From Kordia algicida OT-1 (GTDB lineage Bacteria > Bacteroidota > Bacteroidia > Flavobacteriales > Flavobacteriaceae): a DNA stretch of 64,000 nucleotides. Both the position numbers and the translations under genes were made by a program. Below are positions 1-8,768 of this stretch, piece after piece. The notes under the pieces are model-generated. The model searched no databases. It was not told the origin of the DNA and saw only the letters and a list, made by a program, of their open reading frames with translations. Numbering within the stretch: position 1 is the first letter of the stretch; every line of letters starts with the position of its first letter. The stretch is from NCBI RefSeq assembly GCF_000154725.1, contig NZ_DS544873.1, positions 3,939,065 to 4,003,064 of the forward strand, in the 5' to 3' direction.

Positions 1-1
1 A

Positions 2-1657
2 GAACGTGTAAAAACCAGAAGAAATGTCGTATTAGCACAAATGTATAAATACGATTACATTACGAAAGAAGTAAAAGACTCGTTACAAAAACTACCCTTA
101 ACTATTGATTACAATCCAGAATCACACAATGAAGGTATAGGAACCTATTTTAGAGAACACTTAAAAGGTTTCTTAAAAAAATGGACTGCAGAAAATCCAA
201 AAGAAAATGGCGAAAAATATGATATTTATCTTGATGGATTAAAAATTTACACCACTATTGATTCACGCATGCAAGAATATGCCGAAGAAGCAATGGAGGA
301 ACACATGAAAAAATTACAAGCAGAATTTTATCATCAAAACACAAAAAAAAGGAATAAAAATGCACCTTTTGCCAAAGATGTAGAACAAAGCACCATTGAT
401 TTTGTGATGAACAAAGCAATTGAAAATTCTGAGCGTTGGAAAATCATGAAAAAAGAAGGAAAAACTGAAAAAGAAATCCTTGCTTCTTTTGACAAAAAAA
501 CGCCGATGACCGTATTTTCATGGAAAGGAAAAAACAATCGTATCGATACCATTATGACGCCGCGCGATTCTATTTTATATTCAAAATTCTTTTTGCGTGC
601 TAGTTTCATGTCACTAGAACCACAATCAGGGCAGGTAAAAGCTTGGGTTGGCGGTTTTAACTACAGAAACTTTAAATATGATATGGTAAAACAAGGAAAA
701 CGTCAAATTGGTTCTACATTCAAACCATTTGTATATGCAACAGCGATCGATCAATTGCACTTATCACCTTGTGACTCCATGCCAAACGGACCATTTTGTA
801 TCGAAACAGGAAAGTATGGTTTGCAGGAACCTTGGTGTCCAAAAAATTCTGATGGAAAATACGAAGGTATGCGCACGCTCAAAGGTGCACTAGCAAACTC
901 CGTAAACACAGTTACTGCACGTTTAATGGACAAAGTTGGTCCTGCCAATGTTCGGTCGTTAGCACAACGTCTTGGTGTAGAATCTGAAATAGAAGAAGTG
1001 CCTTCTATTGCTTTGGGAACACCAGATATTTCATTGTACGAAATGCTAGGCGCTTACGGAACATTTGCAAACAAAGGTGTATATGTAAAACCCGTAATTG
1101 TCACACGTATTGAAGACAAAAACGGAACCATACTTTATGAATTTGTACCAGAAACAAAAGACGTATTAAGTGAAGAAGTAGCTTACACAGTGGTCAATCT
1201 TATGGAAGGTGTCACGCAAAGTGGTTCAGGAAGAAGACTTCGCCACAAAGGAGCTAATAAATGGAATAAAATGTATGACGAAATCATTACAGGATATCCA
1301 TACGAATTCAAAAATCCTATTGCAGGAAAAACAGGAACTACACAAAACAACAGTGATGGTTGGTTTATCGGAATGGTGCCAAATTTAATCTCTGGCGCTT
1401 GGGTTGGAGGTGAAGATCGTCAAATACGTTTTGCCAGAACCAAATATGGGCAAGGAGCTTCTATGGCATTGCCAATTTGGGCATTATTTATGAAAAAATG
1501 TTATGCTGATAAATCACTATCGGTCTCAGATGGTCGATTTGAAAAGCCAGAAGAAGAAATGACCATTAACATCGATTGCTCTAAAACAACTTCCACGACA
1601 GAGGAAAATAATGGCAAAGATCCTGATGAAGACAAGTTAGAAGGAATTGACTTTTAA
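2..1657 (+). CDS. Class A penicillin-binding protein 1A, C-terminal part (partial)
   Basis: Peptidoglycan synthase whose transpeptidase domain cross-links stem peptides in the periplasm. The reading frame is open from base 2, before the first ATG at 41, and the residues there (RRNVVLAQM) match the end of a glycosyltransferase domain, so the 5' part lies outside the window. Counting from the ATG at 41, the penicillin-binding motifs are STFK near residue 225, SVN near 287 and KTGT near 430. An insert rich in Lys and Glu at about 90-165 precedes the transpeptidase core, and the C-terminal tail is acidic. The next gene starts 74 bases downstream on the same strand. Family assignment is firm; only the missing N-terminus is uncertain. 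Confidence 0.95.
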   Translation, partial: ERVKTRRNVVLAQMYKYDYITKEVKDSLQKLPLTIDYNPESHNEGIGTYFREHLKGFLKKWTAENPKENGEKYDIYLDGLKIYTTIDSRMQEYAEEAMEEHMKKLQAEFYHQNTKKRNKNAPFAKDVEQSTIDFVMNKAIENSERWKIMKKEGKTEKEILASFDKKTPMTVFSWKGKNNRIDTIMTPRDSILYSKFFLRASFMSLEPQSGQVKAWVGGFNYRNFKYDMVKQGKRQIGSTFKPFVYATAIDQLHLSPCDSMPNGPFCIETGKYGLQEPWCPKNSDGKYEGMRTLKGALANSVNTVTARLMDKVGPANVRSLAQRLGVESEIEEVPSIALGTPDISLYEMLGAYGTFANKGVYVKPVIVTRIEDKNGTILYEFVPETKDVLSEEVAYTVVNLMEGVTQSGSGRRLRHKGANKWNKMYDEIITGYPYEFKNPIAGKTGTTQNNSDGWFIGMVPNLISGAWVGGEDRQIRFARTKYGQGASMALPIWALFMKKCYADKSLSVSDGRFEKPEEEMTINIDCSKTTSTTEENNGKDPDEDKLEGIDF

Positions 1658-1731
1658 TTCACTTTAAATTATTCGGAAAAAAAGGGAACATCTTTTGAAA
1701 ATTTCGTAATTTTCAGTCAAAATACTGATTG

Positions 1732-2430
1732 ATGATTAATAAAAAGATAGATACGGTACAACAAGCAGTTGAAGGAGTCAAAGACAACATGACTTTAATG
1801 CTTGGAGGCTTTGGTTTATGCGGAATTCCTGAAAATGCCATTGCCGAATTGGTGAAACTTGGCGTAAAAAATCTCACGTGTATTTCTAACAATGCAGGTG
1901 TGGACGATTTTGGCTTAGGATTTCTTTTGCAAGGACGCCAAATAAAAAAAATGATTTCCTCTTATGTAGGAGAAAATGATGAATTTGAACGTCAAATGCT
2001 TTCGGGCGAACTTGAAGTAGAACTTACGCCCCAAGGAACACTTGCAGAAAAATGCAGAGCCGCACAAGCAGGATTTCCCGCATTTTACACACCTGCAGGT
2101 TACGGAACTGAAGTAGCCGAAGGAAAAGAATCTAGAGAATTTAATGGAAAAATGTACATTCTTGAAAAAGCGTATGAAGCCGATTTTGCTTTTGTAAAAG
2201 CTTGGAAAGGAGACGAAGCTGGAAACTTGATCTTTAAGGGAACCGCTCGAAATTTCAATCCGTGTATGTGCGGTGCCGCAACCATTACAGTAGCTGAGGT
2301 TGAAGAATTGGTGCCTGCTGGCGAATTAGATCCAAATCAAATACACATTCCAGGAATCTTTGTACAGCGTATTTTTCAAGGAGAACAATATGAAAAACGA
2401 ATAGAACAGCGTACGGTGCGAACACGTTAA
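1732..2430 (+). CDS. scoA: 3-oxoacid CoA-transferase subunit A
   Basis: Alpha subunit of succinyl-CoA:3-ketoacid CoA-transferase, a cytoplasmic enzyme that moves CoA between succinyl-CoA and acetoacetate in ketone-body or short-chain acid use. The N-terminal glycine-rich segment [14 protein letters not shown] and the following [10 protein letters not shown] are typical of family I CoA-transferase A subunits, and the length of about 232 residues is normal. The frame can be read from a TTG at 1729, but the ATG at 1732 is the better start. Its partner scoB is the third gene along, separated by an inserted four-helix-bundle gene, whereas the two subunit genes are usually adjacent. The function call is strong. 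Confidence 0.93.
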   Translation: MINKKIDTVQQAVEGVKDNMTLMLGGFGLCGIPENAIAELVKLGVKNLTCISNNAGVDDFGLGFLLQGRQIKKMISSYVGENDEFERQMLSGELEVELTPQGTLAEKCRAAQAGFPAFYTPAGYGTEVAEGKESREFNGKMYILEKAYEADFAFVKAWKGDEAGNLIFKGTARNFNPCMCGAATITVAEVEELVPAGELDPNQIHIPGIFVQRIFQGEQYEKRIEQRTVRTR

Positions 2431-2920
2431 TTTGAAAATTTGATGATGGATTAATTTGAAAATAAAGTTGAAAAGAACCGCTCAGTGAGAAACGACAAAG
2501 ACAACATTATTATAAAACGAACTTTTGACTTTTCCATTCAAATTATCAAATTTTCAGAAAAATTAAGGAATTTGCACAAGTACGAAATGGCTTCGCAAAT
2601 TTTTAGAAGTGGAACATCTATTGGAGCTAATATTAGAGAAGCACAGAATGCAGAAAGTAAGGCAGATTTTATTCATAAATTCAAAATTTCAGCCAAAGAA
2701 GCAGACGAGCTAGAGTATTGGCTGTTGCTTTGTAAAGAGTCAGAATTTTATCCAAATCCATCACAACAATTACATGCTGATCTACTAACAATAATAAAAA
2801 TAATAAGTAAAATTATAGCAACATCTAAAAAGAGATGAGTTAATTTAATAAGATTTACAAAAGCTTCTAGTGAAAAGAAATTATAAAACGAAAAAGGAGC
2901 GCATCATCAAATTTTCAAAT
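2430..2920. mobile_element. IVS-like element with 19-bp inverted repeats carrying a four-helix-bundle gene
   Basis: A perfect 19-base inverted repeat, 2430-2448 against 2902-2920 (AATTTGATGATG-type end), brackets the four-helix-bundle gene and separates scoA from scoB. This resembles 23S rRNA intervening sequences, which have complementary ends and encode a four-helix-bundle protein, but here it would lie in an mRNA. GAACAC occurs just outside both ends (2420-2425 and 2921-2926), although five bases separate it from the left repeat, so a target-site duplication is uncertain. The repeat is directly visible; mobility is inference. Confidence 0.6.
2485..2838 (+). CDS. Four-helix bundle protein of the 23S rRNA intervening-sequence (S23) family
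   Basis: A 117-residue protein matching the family of small four-helix-bundle proteins first seen inside 23S rRNA intervening sequences. The conserved pieces are RSGTSIGANIREAQNAESK near residues 42-60, then the segment with KADFIHKFKISAKEADE and YWL. It begins at a GTG at 2485; there is no better in-frame ATG upstream. The molecular role of the family is not settled; structural homologues form pentamers and have been proposed to bind nucleic acid. Here the gene sits between the two CoA-transferase subunit genes inside an inverted repeat, so it looks like a passenger of an inserted element rather than part of ketoacid metabolism. Confidence 0.85.
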   Translation: MRNDKDNIIIKRTFDFSIQIIKFSEKLRNLHKYEMASQIFRSGTSIGANIREAQNAESKADFIHKFKISAKEADELEYWLLLCKESEFYPNPSQQLHADLLTIIKIISKIIATSKKR

Positions 2921-2946
2921 GAACACATTTTCAAATCACATATAAA

Positions 2947-3603
2947 ATGTTAGACAAAAACGGAATCGCAAAAAGAATTGCAAAAGAAGTAAAAGACGGT
3001 TACTACGTAAACTTAGGTATTGGAATACCAACGTTGGTTGCCAACTTTGTAAGAGACGATATAGAAGTAGAATTTCAAAGTGAAAATGGCGTGCTCGGTA
3101 TGGGACCTTTTCCCTTTGAAGGTGAAGAAGATGCAGACATTATAAATGCAGGAAAACAAACCATTACGACTTTGCCAGGCGCAAGTTTCTTTGATTCAGC
3201 AACGAGTTTCTCAATGATTCGTGGAAAGCATGTCGATTTAACTATTTTAGGAGCGATGGAAGTTGCTGAAAATGGCGATATTGCCAATTGGAAAATTCCA
3301 GGGAAAATGGTCAAAGGAATGGGCGGCGCTATGGATTTGGTCGCTTCCGCAGAAAATATAATCGTAGCAATGATGCATACCAACAAACGAGGTGCATCCA
3401 AACTACTAAAAAAATGTTCACTGCCGCTTACAGGCGTTGGTTGTGTCAAAAAAATAGTAACCAATCTTGCAGTGCTTGAAATTACTTCGGAAGGTTTCAA
3501 ACTATTAGAAAGAGCTCCAGGCGTTACGGTTGATGACATCAAAAATGCAACGGAAGGAACACTAATTGTCGAAGGAGAAATCCCAGAAATGCAGCTTTCA
3601 TAA
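2947..3603 (+). CDS. scoB: 3-oxoacid CoA-transferase subunit B
   Basis: Beta subunit of succinyl-CoA:3-ketoacid CoA-transferase, carrying the catalytic glutamate that forms the enzyme-CoA thioester. The catalytic motif SENGVLGMGP is near residues 45-55, and the GIGIPTLVANFV segment near residue 25 is typical of the family. Length of 218 residues is normal. It must pair with ScoA, whose gene is on the same strand 516 bases upstream across the inserted element. A strong terminator follows directly, so the transcript probably ends here. The reading frame is intact, so the insertion did not break the enzyme. Confidence 0.94.
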   Translation: MLDKNGIAKRIAKEVKDGYYVNLGIGIPTLVANFVRDDIEVEFQSENGVLGMGPFPFEGEEDADIINAGKQTITTLPGASFFDSATSFSMIRGKHVDLTILGAMEVAENGDIANWKIPGKMVKGMGGAMDLVASAENIIVAMMHTNKRGASKLLKKCSLPLTGVGCVKKIVTNLAVLEITSEGFKLLERAPGVTVDDIKNATEGTLIVEGEIPEMQLS

Positions 3604-3632
3604 CATTCAGAAAAATCTTCAAAAATCTTACA

Positions 3633-3668
3633 AAAGCGTCGTATTATTAACAATACGACGCTTTTTTT
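3633..3668 (+). terminator. Rho-independent terminator after scoB
   Basis: Perfect 13-bp stem (3633-3645 with 3652-3664, core GCGTCGTATT), 6-base loop, followed by a run of T. It ends the scoA-scoB transcript. Confidence 0.9.
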
Positions 3669-3828
3669 AGTTCCATCTCCCAAAAAAACTAAAATACGTA
3701 TAAAAAGATCAATTTTCATGCTTAAACAACAGGTTTTCAGACGATTGTACAACTGCGAATAATTTATGTTTATCGAAACTTTTCGTGTGTTTCGTCGAAA
3801 AAAAATGTATTTAATCGGATTATTCACA

Positions 3829-3853
3829 AAAAATTAACATATTTGATACGTTT
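3829..3853 (+). promoter_or_regulatory. Upstream motif shared with the subtilase at 18566
   Basis: The 25-base stretch at 3829-3853 matches 18409-18433 in 22 of 25 positions. Its core is ATTAACAnnTTTGATnCGTTT. It lies 46 bases before the M43 protease ATG. CAnnTTTG within it is one base off the Bacteroidota -7 consensus TAnnTTTG, so it may be the promoter core or a binding site next to it. Confidence 0.45.
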
Positions 3854-3898
3854 TTGACAATCGTCGAAAAAAATAAAGACCAACTTAAAAACTTTTTT

Positions 3899-6124
3899 AT
3901 GAAAAAAAACTTTACACTTTTATTGTTGAGTTTTTTATTTGTCGGAATGTCGTTCGCTCAGGAGCGTGACTGTTCTACAATGGAAAACCTAGAGTACAGA
4001 AAACAACTTGATCCGCAATTGGAAGCTCGTATGCAACAAATCGAGGACTTCACAAGACAGCGAATTCAAGAATTGGGACCACAAGAAAGCATTACAGGAA
4101 ATATTATTACAATTCCTGTTGTAGTGCACGTAATCTACAATAATTCACAAGAAAATATTAGCGATGCACAAATTCAATCACAATTAGATGTATTGAATGA
4201 AGATTTTAGAAGAACCAATGCTGATGCAGACAACAGATGGTCACAAGCTGTTGATACGGAAATTCAGTTTTGTCTGGCAACAGTTGATCCTAACGGAAAT
4301 GCAACTACAGGAATTACAAGAAAATCTTCTACTAGAACTGCATGGGGAACTAATGATGCTATGAAAAGTACTGCTCAAGGTGGAGTTAGTCCTTGGAATA
4401 CGTCAGAATACCTGAACATGTGGGTATGTAATATTGGAGGCGGAATCTTAGGATACGCACAATTTCCTGGCGGAAGTGCTGCAACCGATGGCGTTGTAAT
4501 GAGTCCACAGTATTTTGGAAGCAGTGCTAAAGGATCAGGATTTTACCTTTCTGCACCTTTCGATTTAGGAAGAACGACAACACACGAAGTAGGTCACTAT
4601 TTAAATTTACGTCACATTTGGGGAGACGGCGGATGTGGAGTTGACGATTTTGTATCTGATACACCAACTTCTGACGGACCAAACTACGGATGTGATACTA
4701 CACATGTTTCATGTGCAAGCACAGATATGGTACAAAACTATATGGATTACTCAGATGATTCATGTATGAACTTATACACAGCAGGACAAAAAGCACGTAT
4801 GCGTGCTGTATTAGATGTTGGAGGCGTTAGAAGAAGTTTAGCGTTGTCTGATAAATGTGGAGGAACACCACCACCAGCACCAACATGTAATGACGGCATT
4901 CAAAATGGAGACGAAACAGGAGTTGACTGTGGAGGTTCTTGTGCGCCATGTCAATCAGGTTGTTCAGATAATGAAGTAACTTTAACAATTACATTTGACA
5001 ACTATCCAGAAGAAACTTCTTGGGCTATCGTAACAGATGGAGGAACAACAGTTGCATCTGAGAGTTATTCAGCATCAAATCCTGATGGTTCTACAGTAAC
5101 AGAAACATTATGTTTACCAAACGACTGTTACACATTTACCATCAACGATGCTTACGGTGACGGAATTTGCTGTACTTACGGAAGCGGGTCATACACATTA
5201 ACAGGTCCAGACGGACAAATTGTATCTGGAGGAAGCTTTACATCTTCTGAAGCTACAGACTTCTGTTTAGGAAGTACACCGCCACCAGCGCCAACTTGTG
5301 ATGATGGAATTCAAAATGGAGACGAAACAGGAATTGACTGTGGAGGTTCATCATGTGCACCATGTCAAACGGGAGGAACTACAGTATTACACGAAGGATT
5401 CTTTGAAACAGGACTAGACGGATGGACTGATGGAGGAAGCGATTGCTACCGTTACAGAGGCTCTCGTTCTTACGAAGGAGACTACTCTATCAGATTAAGA
5501 GATAACTCTGGTACAGCTTCGGCAATGACATCAGAAACATTTGACTTACGAGGATTCGATCAGGTAGAATTTACCTTCTATTTCTATCCAAATTCAATGG
5601 AAAATGGAGAAGATTTCTGGGTACGTTATTACAACGGATCATCTTGGAGCACTGTAGCAACGTATGCTAGCGGAAGTAGCTTTACAAACGGAAGCTTCTA
5701 TACAGCAACGGTAACTTTAGATAGTTCTAATGTAAACTTCGCATCAAACTCAAGATTTAGAGTACAGTGTGATGCAAGTGCAAACGCAGATCAAGTATAT
5801 ATTGACCAAGTAACAATTACGGGTATCAATGGAGGCGGAGCAAGAGCAGCTGATGGAATTCAGGCATTGCGTTCTGGACCACAAGGTTCTATTGCAGGAG
5901 ACTTCTTAATGACGCCAACAGTAACTCGTGGAGATATTACGATCAACTTAGCAAGCTACAATGTAAACTCTGCATACAGAATTCTTAACTTAATGGGACA
6001 AACTGTAAAAACAGGAAACCTTAAAGACGGAAGACTAAACGTAAGTGAATTGAAATCTGGAGTTTACTTACTTGAAGTAACAGATGAAGAAGAAAAAATT
6101 ATTCAGAAGTTCGTAAAGCAATAA
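3899..6124 (+). CDS. Secreted M43-family zinc metalloprotease with T9SS sorting domain
   Basis: A 741-residue exported protease of the pregnancy-associated plasma protein-A/cytophagalysin (M43) family. The ATG at 3899 is chosen because it opens a clean signal peptide (about residues 1-19, ending FAQ); an upstream in-frame extension lacks one. The zinc site HEVGHYLNLRH lies near residue 229, with a following Met-turn region MDYSDDSCMN. After the catalytic domain come two Cys-rich repeats of the NGDETGxDCGG type, a Cys-rich ~100-residue module (about 358-458) also present in the subtilase at 18566, a beta-sandwich domain (about 500-650), and a C-terminal type A T9SS sorting domain ending KFVKQ. 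It is expected at the cell surface or in the medium. It is followed by its own terminator and probably monocistronic. Confidence 0.93.
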   Translation: MKKNFTLLLLSFLFVGMSFAQERDCSTMENLEYRKQLDPQLEARMQQIEDFTRQRIQELGPQESITGNIITIPVVVHVIYNNSQENISDAQIQSQLDVLNEDFRRTNADADNRWSQAVDTEIQFCLATVDPNGNATTGITRKSSTRTAWGTNDAMKSTAQGGVSPWNTSEYLNMWVCNIGGGILGYAQFPGGSAATDGVVMSPQYFGSSAKGSGFYLSAPFDLGRTTTHEVGHYLNLRHIWGDGGCGVDDFVSDTPTSDGPNYGCDTTHVSCASTDMVQNYMDYSDDSCMNLYTAGQKARMRAVLDVGGVRRSLALSDKCGGTPPPAPTCNDGIQNGDETGVDCGGSCAPCQSGCSDNEVTLTITFDNYPEETSWAIVTDGGTTVASESYSASNPDGSTVTETLCLPNDCYTFTINDAYGDGICCTYGSGSYTLTGPDGQIVSGGSFTSSEATDFCLGSTPPPAPTCDDGIQNGDETGIDCGGSSCAPCQTGGTTVLHEGFFETGLDGWTDGGSDCYRYRGSRSYEGDYSIRLRDNSGTASAMTSETFDLRGFDQVEFTFYFYPNSMENGEDFWVRYYNGSSWSTVATYASGSSFTNGSFYTATVTLDSSNVNFASNSRFRVQCDASANADQVYIDQVTITGINGGGARAADGIQALRSGPQGSIAGDFLMTPTVTRGDITINLASYNVNSAYRILNLMGQTVKTGNLKDGRLNVSELKSGVYLLEVTDEEEKIIQKFVKQ

Positions 6125-6154
6125 GCGATACTTCTCAATAACTTTATAAAATTG

Positions 6155-6190
6155 AAAACTCCCAAGTGTCAAAGCTTGGGAGTTTTTTTA
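6155..6190 (+). terminator. Rho-independent terminator after the M43 protease
   Basis: Perfect 12-bp stem (6155-6166 with 6175-6186, core CTCCCAAG), 8-base loop, then a T run. It separates this gene from the convergent gene ending at 6197. Confidence 0.9.
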
Positions 6191-6196
6191 TTTCTT

Positions 6197-6697
6197 TTAA
6201 TTTGAGATAAATTTCATAGCGCGTCCGTTAATCTTAGAAACACCATCTACTTTTTTGACACTGATAATGTCTTCTGCATAAAATAGATATTTTTCCTTTT
6301 GAATAATATCTAATTGTAGCACTACTTTCTTTTGTTCTCTTTGTAAATCTCTATAATTAAAATGCTTTATTTTTTCATATGCTTTTTCGCTTAGGTAAAC
6401 TCTCATAATACTATCTGTATCGACATATAAGAATATTTCTGCTGCTGTTGAAATTTTATGTTTTTCCATATCTGCCAAGAATCGAACCAATTCCATGCTA
6501 TTCTTATATTTTTCAGGATTGGCAAGCGCAGCATCTATTCTTTTAACAACATCTTGATATTGTGCTTCTGTAGCAACATGATAGTTGGTGAGTGAAACTG
6601 ATTTAAAAGTAAGATCGCCAGTCACTTTATATTGAGTAGGTTTGATGGCGCAAGCAAAAAAGAATGCACTACAGATAAATAAAAAGAGATATTTCAT
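6197..6697 (-). CDS. Hypothetical lipoprotein
   Basis: A 166-residue protein with a short hydrophobic N-terminus and a lipobox-like FFAC at about residue 16, so probably a lipoprotein. I do not recognise the family. The remainder is a soluble mixed alpha/beta sequence with a Lys-rich segment near residue 120 and no cysteine pairs or catalytic motif I can name. It is convergent with the M43 protease and downstream, on the minus strand, of an AraC-type regulator from which it is separated by a terminator-like hairpin. It may therefore have its own promoter. Confidence 0.7.
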   Translation of the reverse strand: MKYLFLFICSAFFFACAIKPTQYKVTGDLTFKSVSLTNYHVATEAQYQDVVKRIDAALANPEKYKNSMELVRFLADMEKHKISTAAEIFLYVDTDSIMRVYLSEKAYEKIKHFNYRDLQREQKKVVLQLDIIQKEKYLFYAEDIISVKKVDGVSKINGRAMKFISN

Positions 6698-6735
6698 AAT
6701 GTGATTTTAAAATTTAAAGTTATATAAAAAAAGAC

Positions 6736-6770
6736 AAAGCGGCGTAGCCAGCTATAACCCTTACCGCTTT
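6736..6770 (-). terminator. Likely terminator for the regulator gene at 6873
   Basis: Hairpin with 7-bp GC-rich stem (AAAGCGG at 6736-6742 with CCGCTTT at 6764-6770), followed on the minus strand by a T run. The loop contains TAGCCAGCTAT, which recurs in inverted orientation in the hairpin at 7642-7687. Confidence 0.6.
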
Positions 6771-6872
6771 ATCAATTTTAAAAACAGCAGATATTCAATA
6801 CATTAGAACATCACTATTTTACCCAACCTCAAACTATATTTTAATTTTTTATCATGCATCGTCAACAACTTA

Positions 6873-7601
6873 TTACAACTTTGACACAAATTCTGTAACG
6901 GTTTCACCTGTTCGTTTTCTAAAGGCTTTTGTAAAGGATTCACTTGTGCTAAAACCTGCTTCTTTTGCAATAGCACTTACGGTATACTTTCTAAAATGCA
7001 GATTATTTTGAAGGGAATTTATACTGTGTTCAACACGTAAATCATTGATATAATTTCTAAATGATTTTGACTTATAGGTATTGATAACTTTCGATAAATA
7101 TTTTGTGTTTGTCTGTATTTTTTTGGCGAATTCGTGTAGTGTAATTTTAGACGTTAAGAATCCTTTTTCTTGCTCAAAAACTCTTAGGTTTTCAAGAATT
7201 TCAGAAATGATAGTTTCATCAATATCAAGTTGATTGTTTGTTGTTTTTTCAGAATCCTTTTTCTCTTTGTTTTGATATTTTTCTAAAAGGGAAACAATTT
7301 TTTCGAGTCGTTTATCACCACGTTTATTAAAAAAGCACAGCACACCAAATAATAGTACTAAAAACAATGTAATACCTGCTAAGGTATAATATCTAATTTC
7401 AAATTCTTGTTGTTTTTGTGTTAAGGCAACAATGAGTTCTTGTTGTTTATTTTGTATTTGTAGACTATCTAATTTTTGGTATGAAACAGTAGTTAAATAA
7501 GCATGATTACTATCCTTCCGAACAGGCTCACTTGCTTGTGTATTACATACAAATAAGATGCTAAAGCCTAGAATTAGTATGAGATTTTGTATAAGTTTCA
7601 T
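6873..7601 (-). CDS. Membrane-anchored AraC-family transcriptional regulator
   Basis: A 242-residue protein with a signal peptide (about 1-23), a short extracytoplasmic part, one membrane helix near 72-92, a charged linker, and a C-terminal AraC-type double helix-turn-helix domain from about 135. The segments NYINDLRVEHSI and AIAKEAGFSTSESFTKAF are typical of that fold. The arrangement resembles TPR-containing Bacteroidota membrane regulators but without the TPR repeats. Its DNA-binding half closely resembles that of the regulator at 10153 (shared FRNYIN, FRKYTV and AGFS motifs), suggesting paralogues. It lies just downstream of a four-gene minus-strand cluster but is separated from it by a terminator. 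Targets are unknown. Confidence 0.85.
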   Translation of the reverse strand: MKLIQNLILILGFSILFVCNTQASEPVRKDSNHAYLTTVSYQKLDSLQIQNKQQELIVALTQKQQEFEIRYYTLAGITLFLVLLFGVLCFFNKRGDKRLEKIVSLLEKYQNKEKKDSEKTTNNQLDIDETIISEILENLRVFEQEKGFLTSKITLHEFAKKIQTNTKYLSKVINTYKSKSFRNYINDLRVEHSINSLQNNLHFRKYTVSAIAKEAGFSTSESFTKAFRKRTGETVTEFVSKL

Positions 7602-7641
7602 GGTGAAATGTGTTGTGTTTTTTTAATATTTTTATTTTTAA

Positions 7642-7687
7642 AAAAGCCATGCCGATAGCTGGCTATGCTTATGTAAGCATGGCTTTT
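7642..7687 (-). terminator. Terminator ending the 9.7-7.8 kb minus-strand cluster
   Basis: Perfect 11-bp stem (AAAAGCCATGC at 7642-7652 with its complement at 7677-7687) and a T-rich tail on the minus strand. It follows the small membrane protein gene at 7762. Confidence 0.75.
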
Positions 7688-7761
7688 AGGGTAATCATAA
7701 AAAAAAGTGATTGTTATTTATGCTTGAAGTTTTGAATAAATTTCAAGCAAGATCAATCTGT

Positions 7762-7947
7762 TTAGTGATCGTTTTGTAACTTTTTTATGCGCTCGTTGTT
7801 TAAACGTGTTTGTGAGTTCATCAGTTTTATTAGTTTAATTGCTAATACAATTCCCAAAACAATTACAAATAAGATAAAAACTAATGTAAATATCTGAAAG
7901 ATTCCAGCGAAAACTCCAAATGCGTCGATATTATTTGCTGACTCCAT
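7762..7947 (-). CDS. Small single-span membrane protein (61 residues)
   Basis: A 61-residue protein consisting of a polar N-terminus, one long hydrophobic helix at about residues 10-44, and a basic, Asn- and Lys-rich tail. I do not recognise a family. It is the last of four minus-strand genes (8769, 8632, 7968, 7762) and starts 20 bases after the lipoprotein gene at 7968 ends, so co-transcription is likely. Like the 41-residue protein upstream it combines one membrane helix with a charged tail, so the two may have a similar role. A terminator follows. Confidence 0.65.
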   Translation of the reverse strand: MESANNIDAFGVFAGIFQIFTLVFILFVIVLGIVLAIKLIKLMNSQTRLNNERIKKLQNDH

Positions 7948-7967
7948 GATTTGTTGGTTTTAGAGTA

Positions 7968-8453
7968 TTAATTTTTCTTCTTTTTGATAGAGTCATTTTT
8001 CTTAATCTTAATTGATCTACCAAGTAGTGAATCTGTTTGTTTGATATACTTTTCTAAATCTTCCATTGAATTAAACTTAGGAGAATTAGTAGTTTTTGTC
8101 ATGTTATTGAGTTCGAAGGAATCACCTTTGAAGCGTGTTTGTAATTTTAATAAAACACAAGTTTGTTTCGTACTATATTTTCCAGCTATATAAGGATCTA
8201 AATGTTTTCTAATTAAATTAGGAGAAAGAGAATCTTTAAGTGATAGAATAACTTGATTTTTAACAGAATCATTTTTTAAAATTTTTTCAAGTTGTTTGTC
8301 AGTTAGCTTCAATTTTGATTTTAGTAAATCAGTATTATTGGAGGCAACAGTTGATATTGTTTTCCCATTAATTACTTTTCTATTAGAACTGCAATTATAG
8401 CTTGAAATAAATACTAACAATGCAATTGTTATCATTAAAATTCTCTTTTTCAT
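7968..8453 (-). CDS. Hypothetical lipoprotein
   Basis: A 161-residue protein with a hydrophobic N-terminus ending in the lipobox-like YNCSS (Cys about residue 21). It is therefore probably a lipoprotein. The mature part is Lys- and Ser-rich, with predicted helices around residues 45-75 and a very basic KKKKN end. I recognise no family. It lies third in the minus-strand cluster, 178 bases downstream of the 41-residue membrane protein gene, and is followed closely by the 61-residue membrane protein gene. A 17-codon reading frame sits in the gap before it (8461-8514) but is too short to support. Confidence 0.65.
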   Translation of the reverse strand: MKKRILMITIALLVFISSYNCSSNRKVINGKTISTVASNNTDLLKSKLKLTDKQLEKILKNDSVKNQVILSLKDSLSPNLIRKHLDPYIAGKYSTKQTCVLLKLQTRFKGDSFELNNMTKTTNSPKFNSMEDLEKYIKQTDSLLGRSIKIKKNDSIKKKKN

Positions 8454-8631
8454 TTGACACTTATTTAATTATATCTGAATTACCGTCAGCACCATCATAT
8501 TTATTAATTTCCATAGTTATAATGCATCTTATGTCAATAGCAATAACTATATTCGGTTGAAATTCCTAATGCCTACAGCAGGCTTTGCTCATATAAGCTT
8601 GATTTTCAAGAAACTTATAGAGAAATACTTT

Positions 8632-8757
8632 TTAATGATCTTTTTTCTTCTTTTCTTCTTTTCTTTCTTTAATTTTTCTCCTCAGGAAACTACCTACTGT
8701 ATATCTAAATACAATTAACGCTAAAATTCCGATTAGTAAACCTTTATAATTTTCCAT
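8632..8757 (-). CDS. Microprotein with one membrane helix (41 residues)
   Basis: A 41-residue protein: short N-terminus, one hydrophobic helix at about residues 5-24, then a strongly basic Lys/Arg/Glu tail ending KKKKDH. The frame extends upstream into the end of the neighbouring gene, but the ATG at 8757 is preferred because it gives a compact membrane protein and begins 12 bases after the stop of the lipoprotein gene at 8769. The tight spacing suggests translation with that lipoprotein. A small basic membrane protein beside a larger secreted protein could be an immunity or anchoring factor; this is speculation. Confidence 0.55.
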   Translation of the reverse strand: MENYKGLLIGILALIVFRYTVGSFLRRKIKERKEEKKKKDH

Positions 8758-8768
8758 TAAATTTATTT

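Noticed and set aside
2420..2926. GAACAC on both sides of the four-helix element as a target-site duplication
   Set aside because: Five bases separate the left copy from the inverted repeat, and a six-base match can arise by chance.
3075..3827. A 250-residue open frame on the minus strand opposite scoB
   Set aside because: It overlaps scoB entirely, its composition is Ser/Ile-rich as expected for an antisense shadow, and it has no recognisable domain or plausible start.
8461..8514. 17-codon minus-strand frame ahead of the lipoprotein gene
   Set aside because: Too short to support without conservation or ribosome data; listed only as a low-interest finding.
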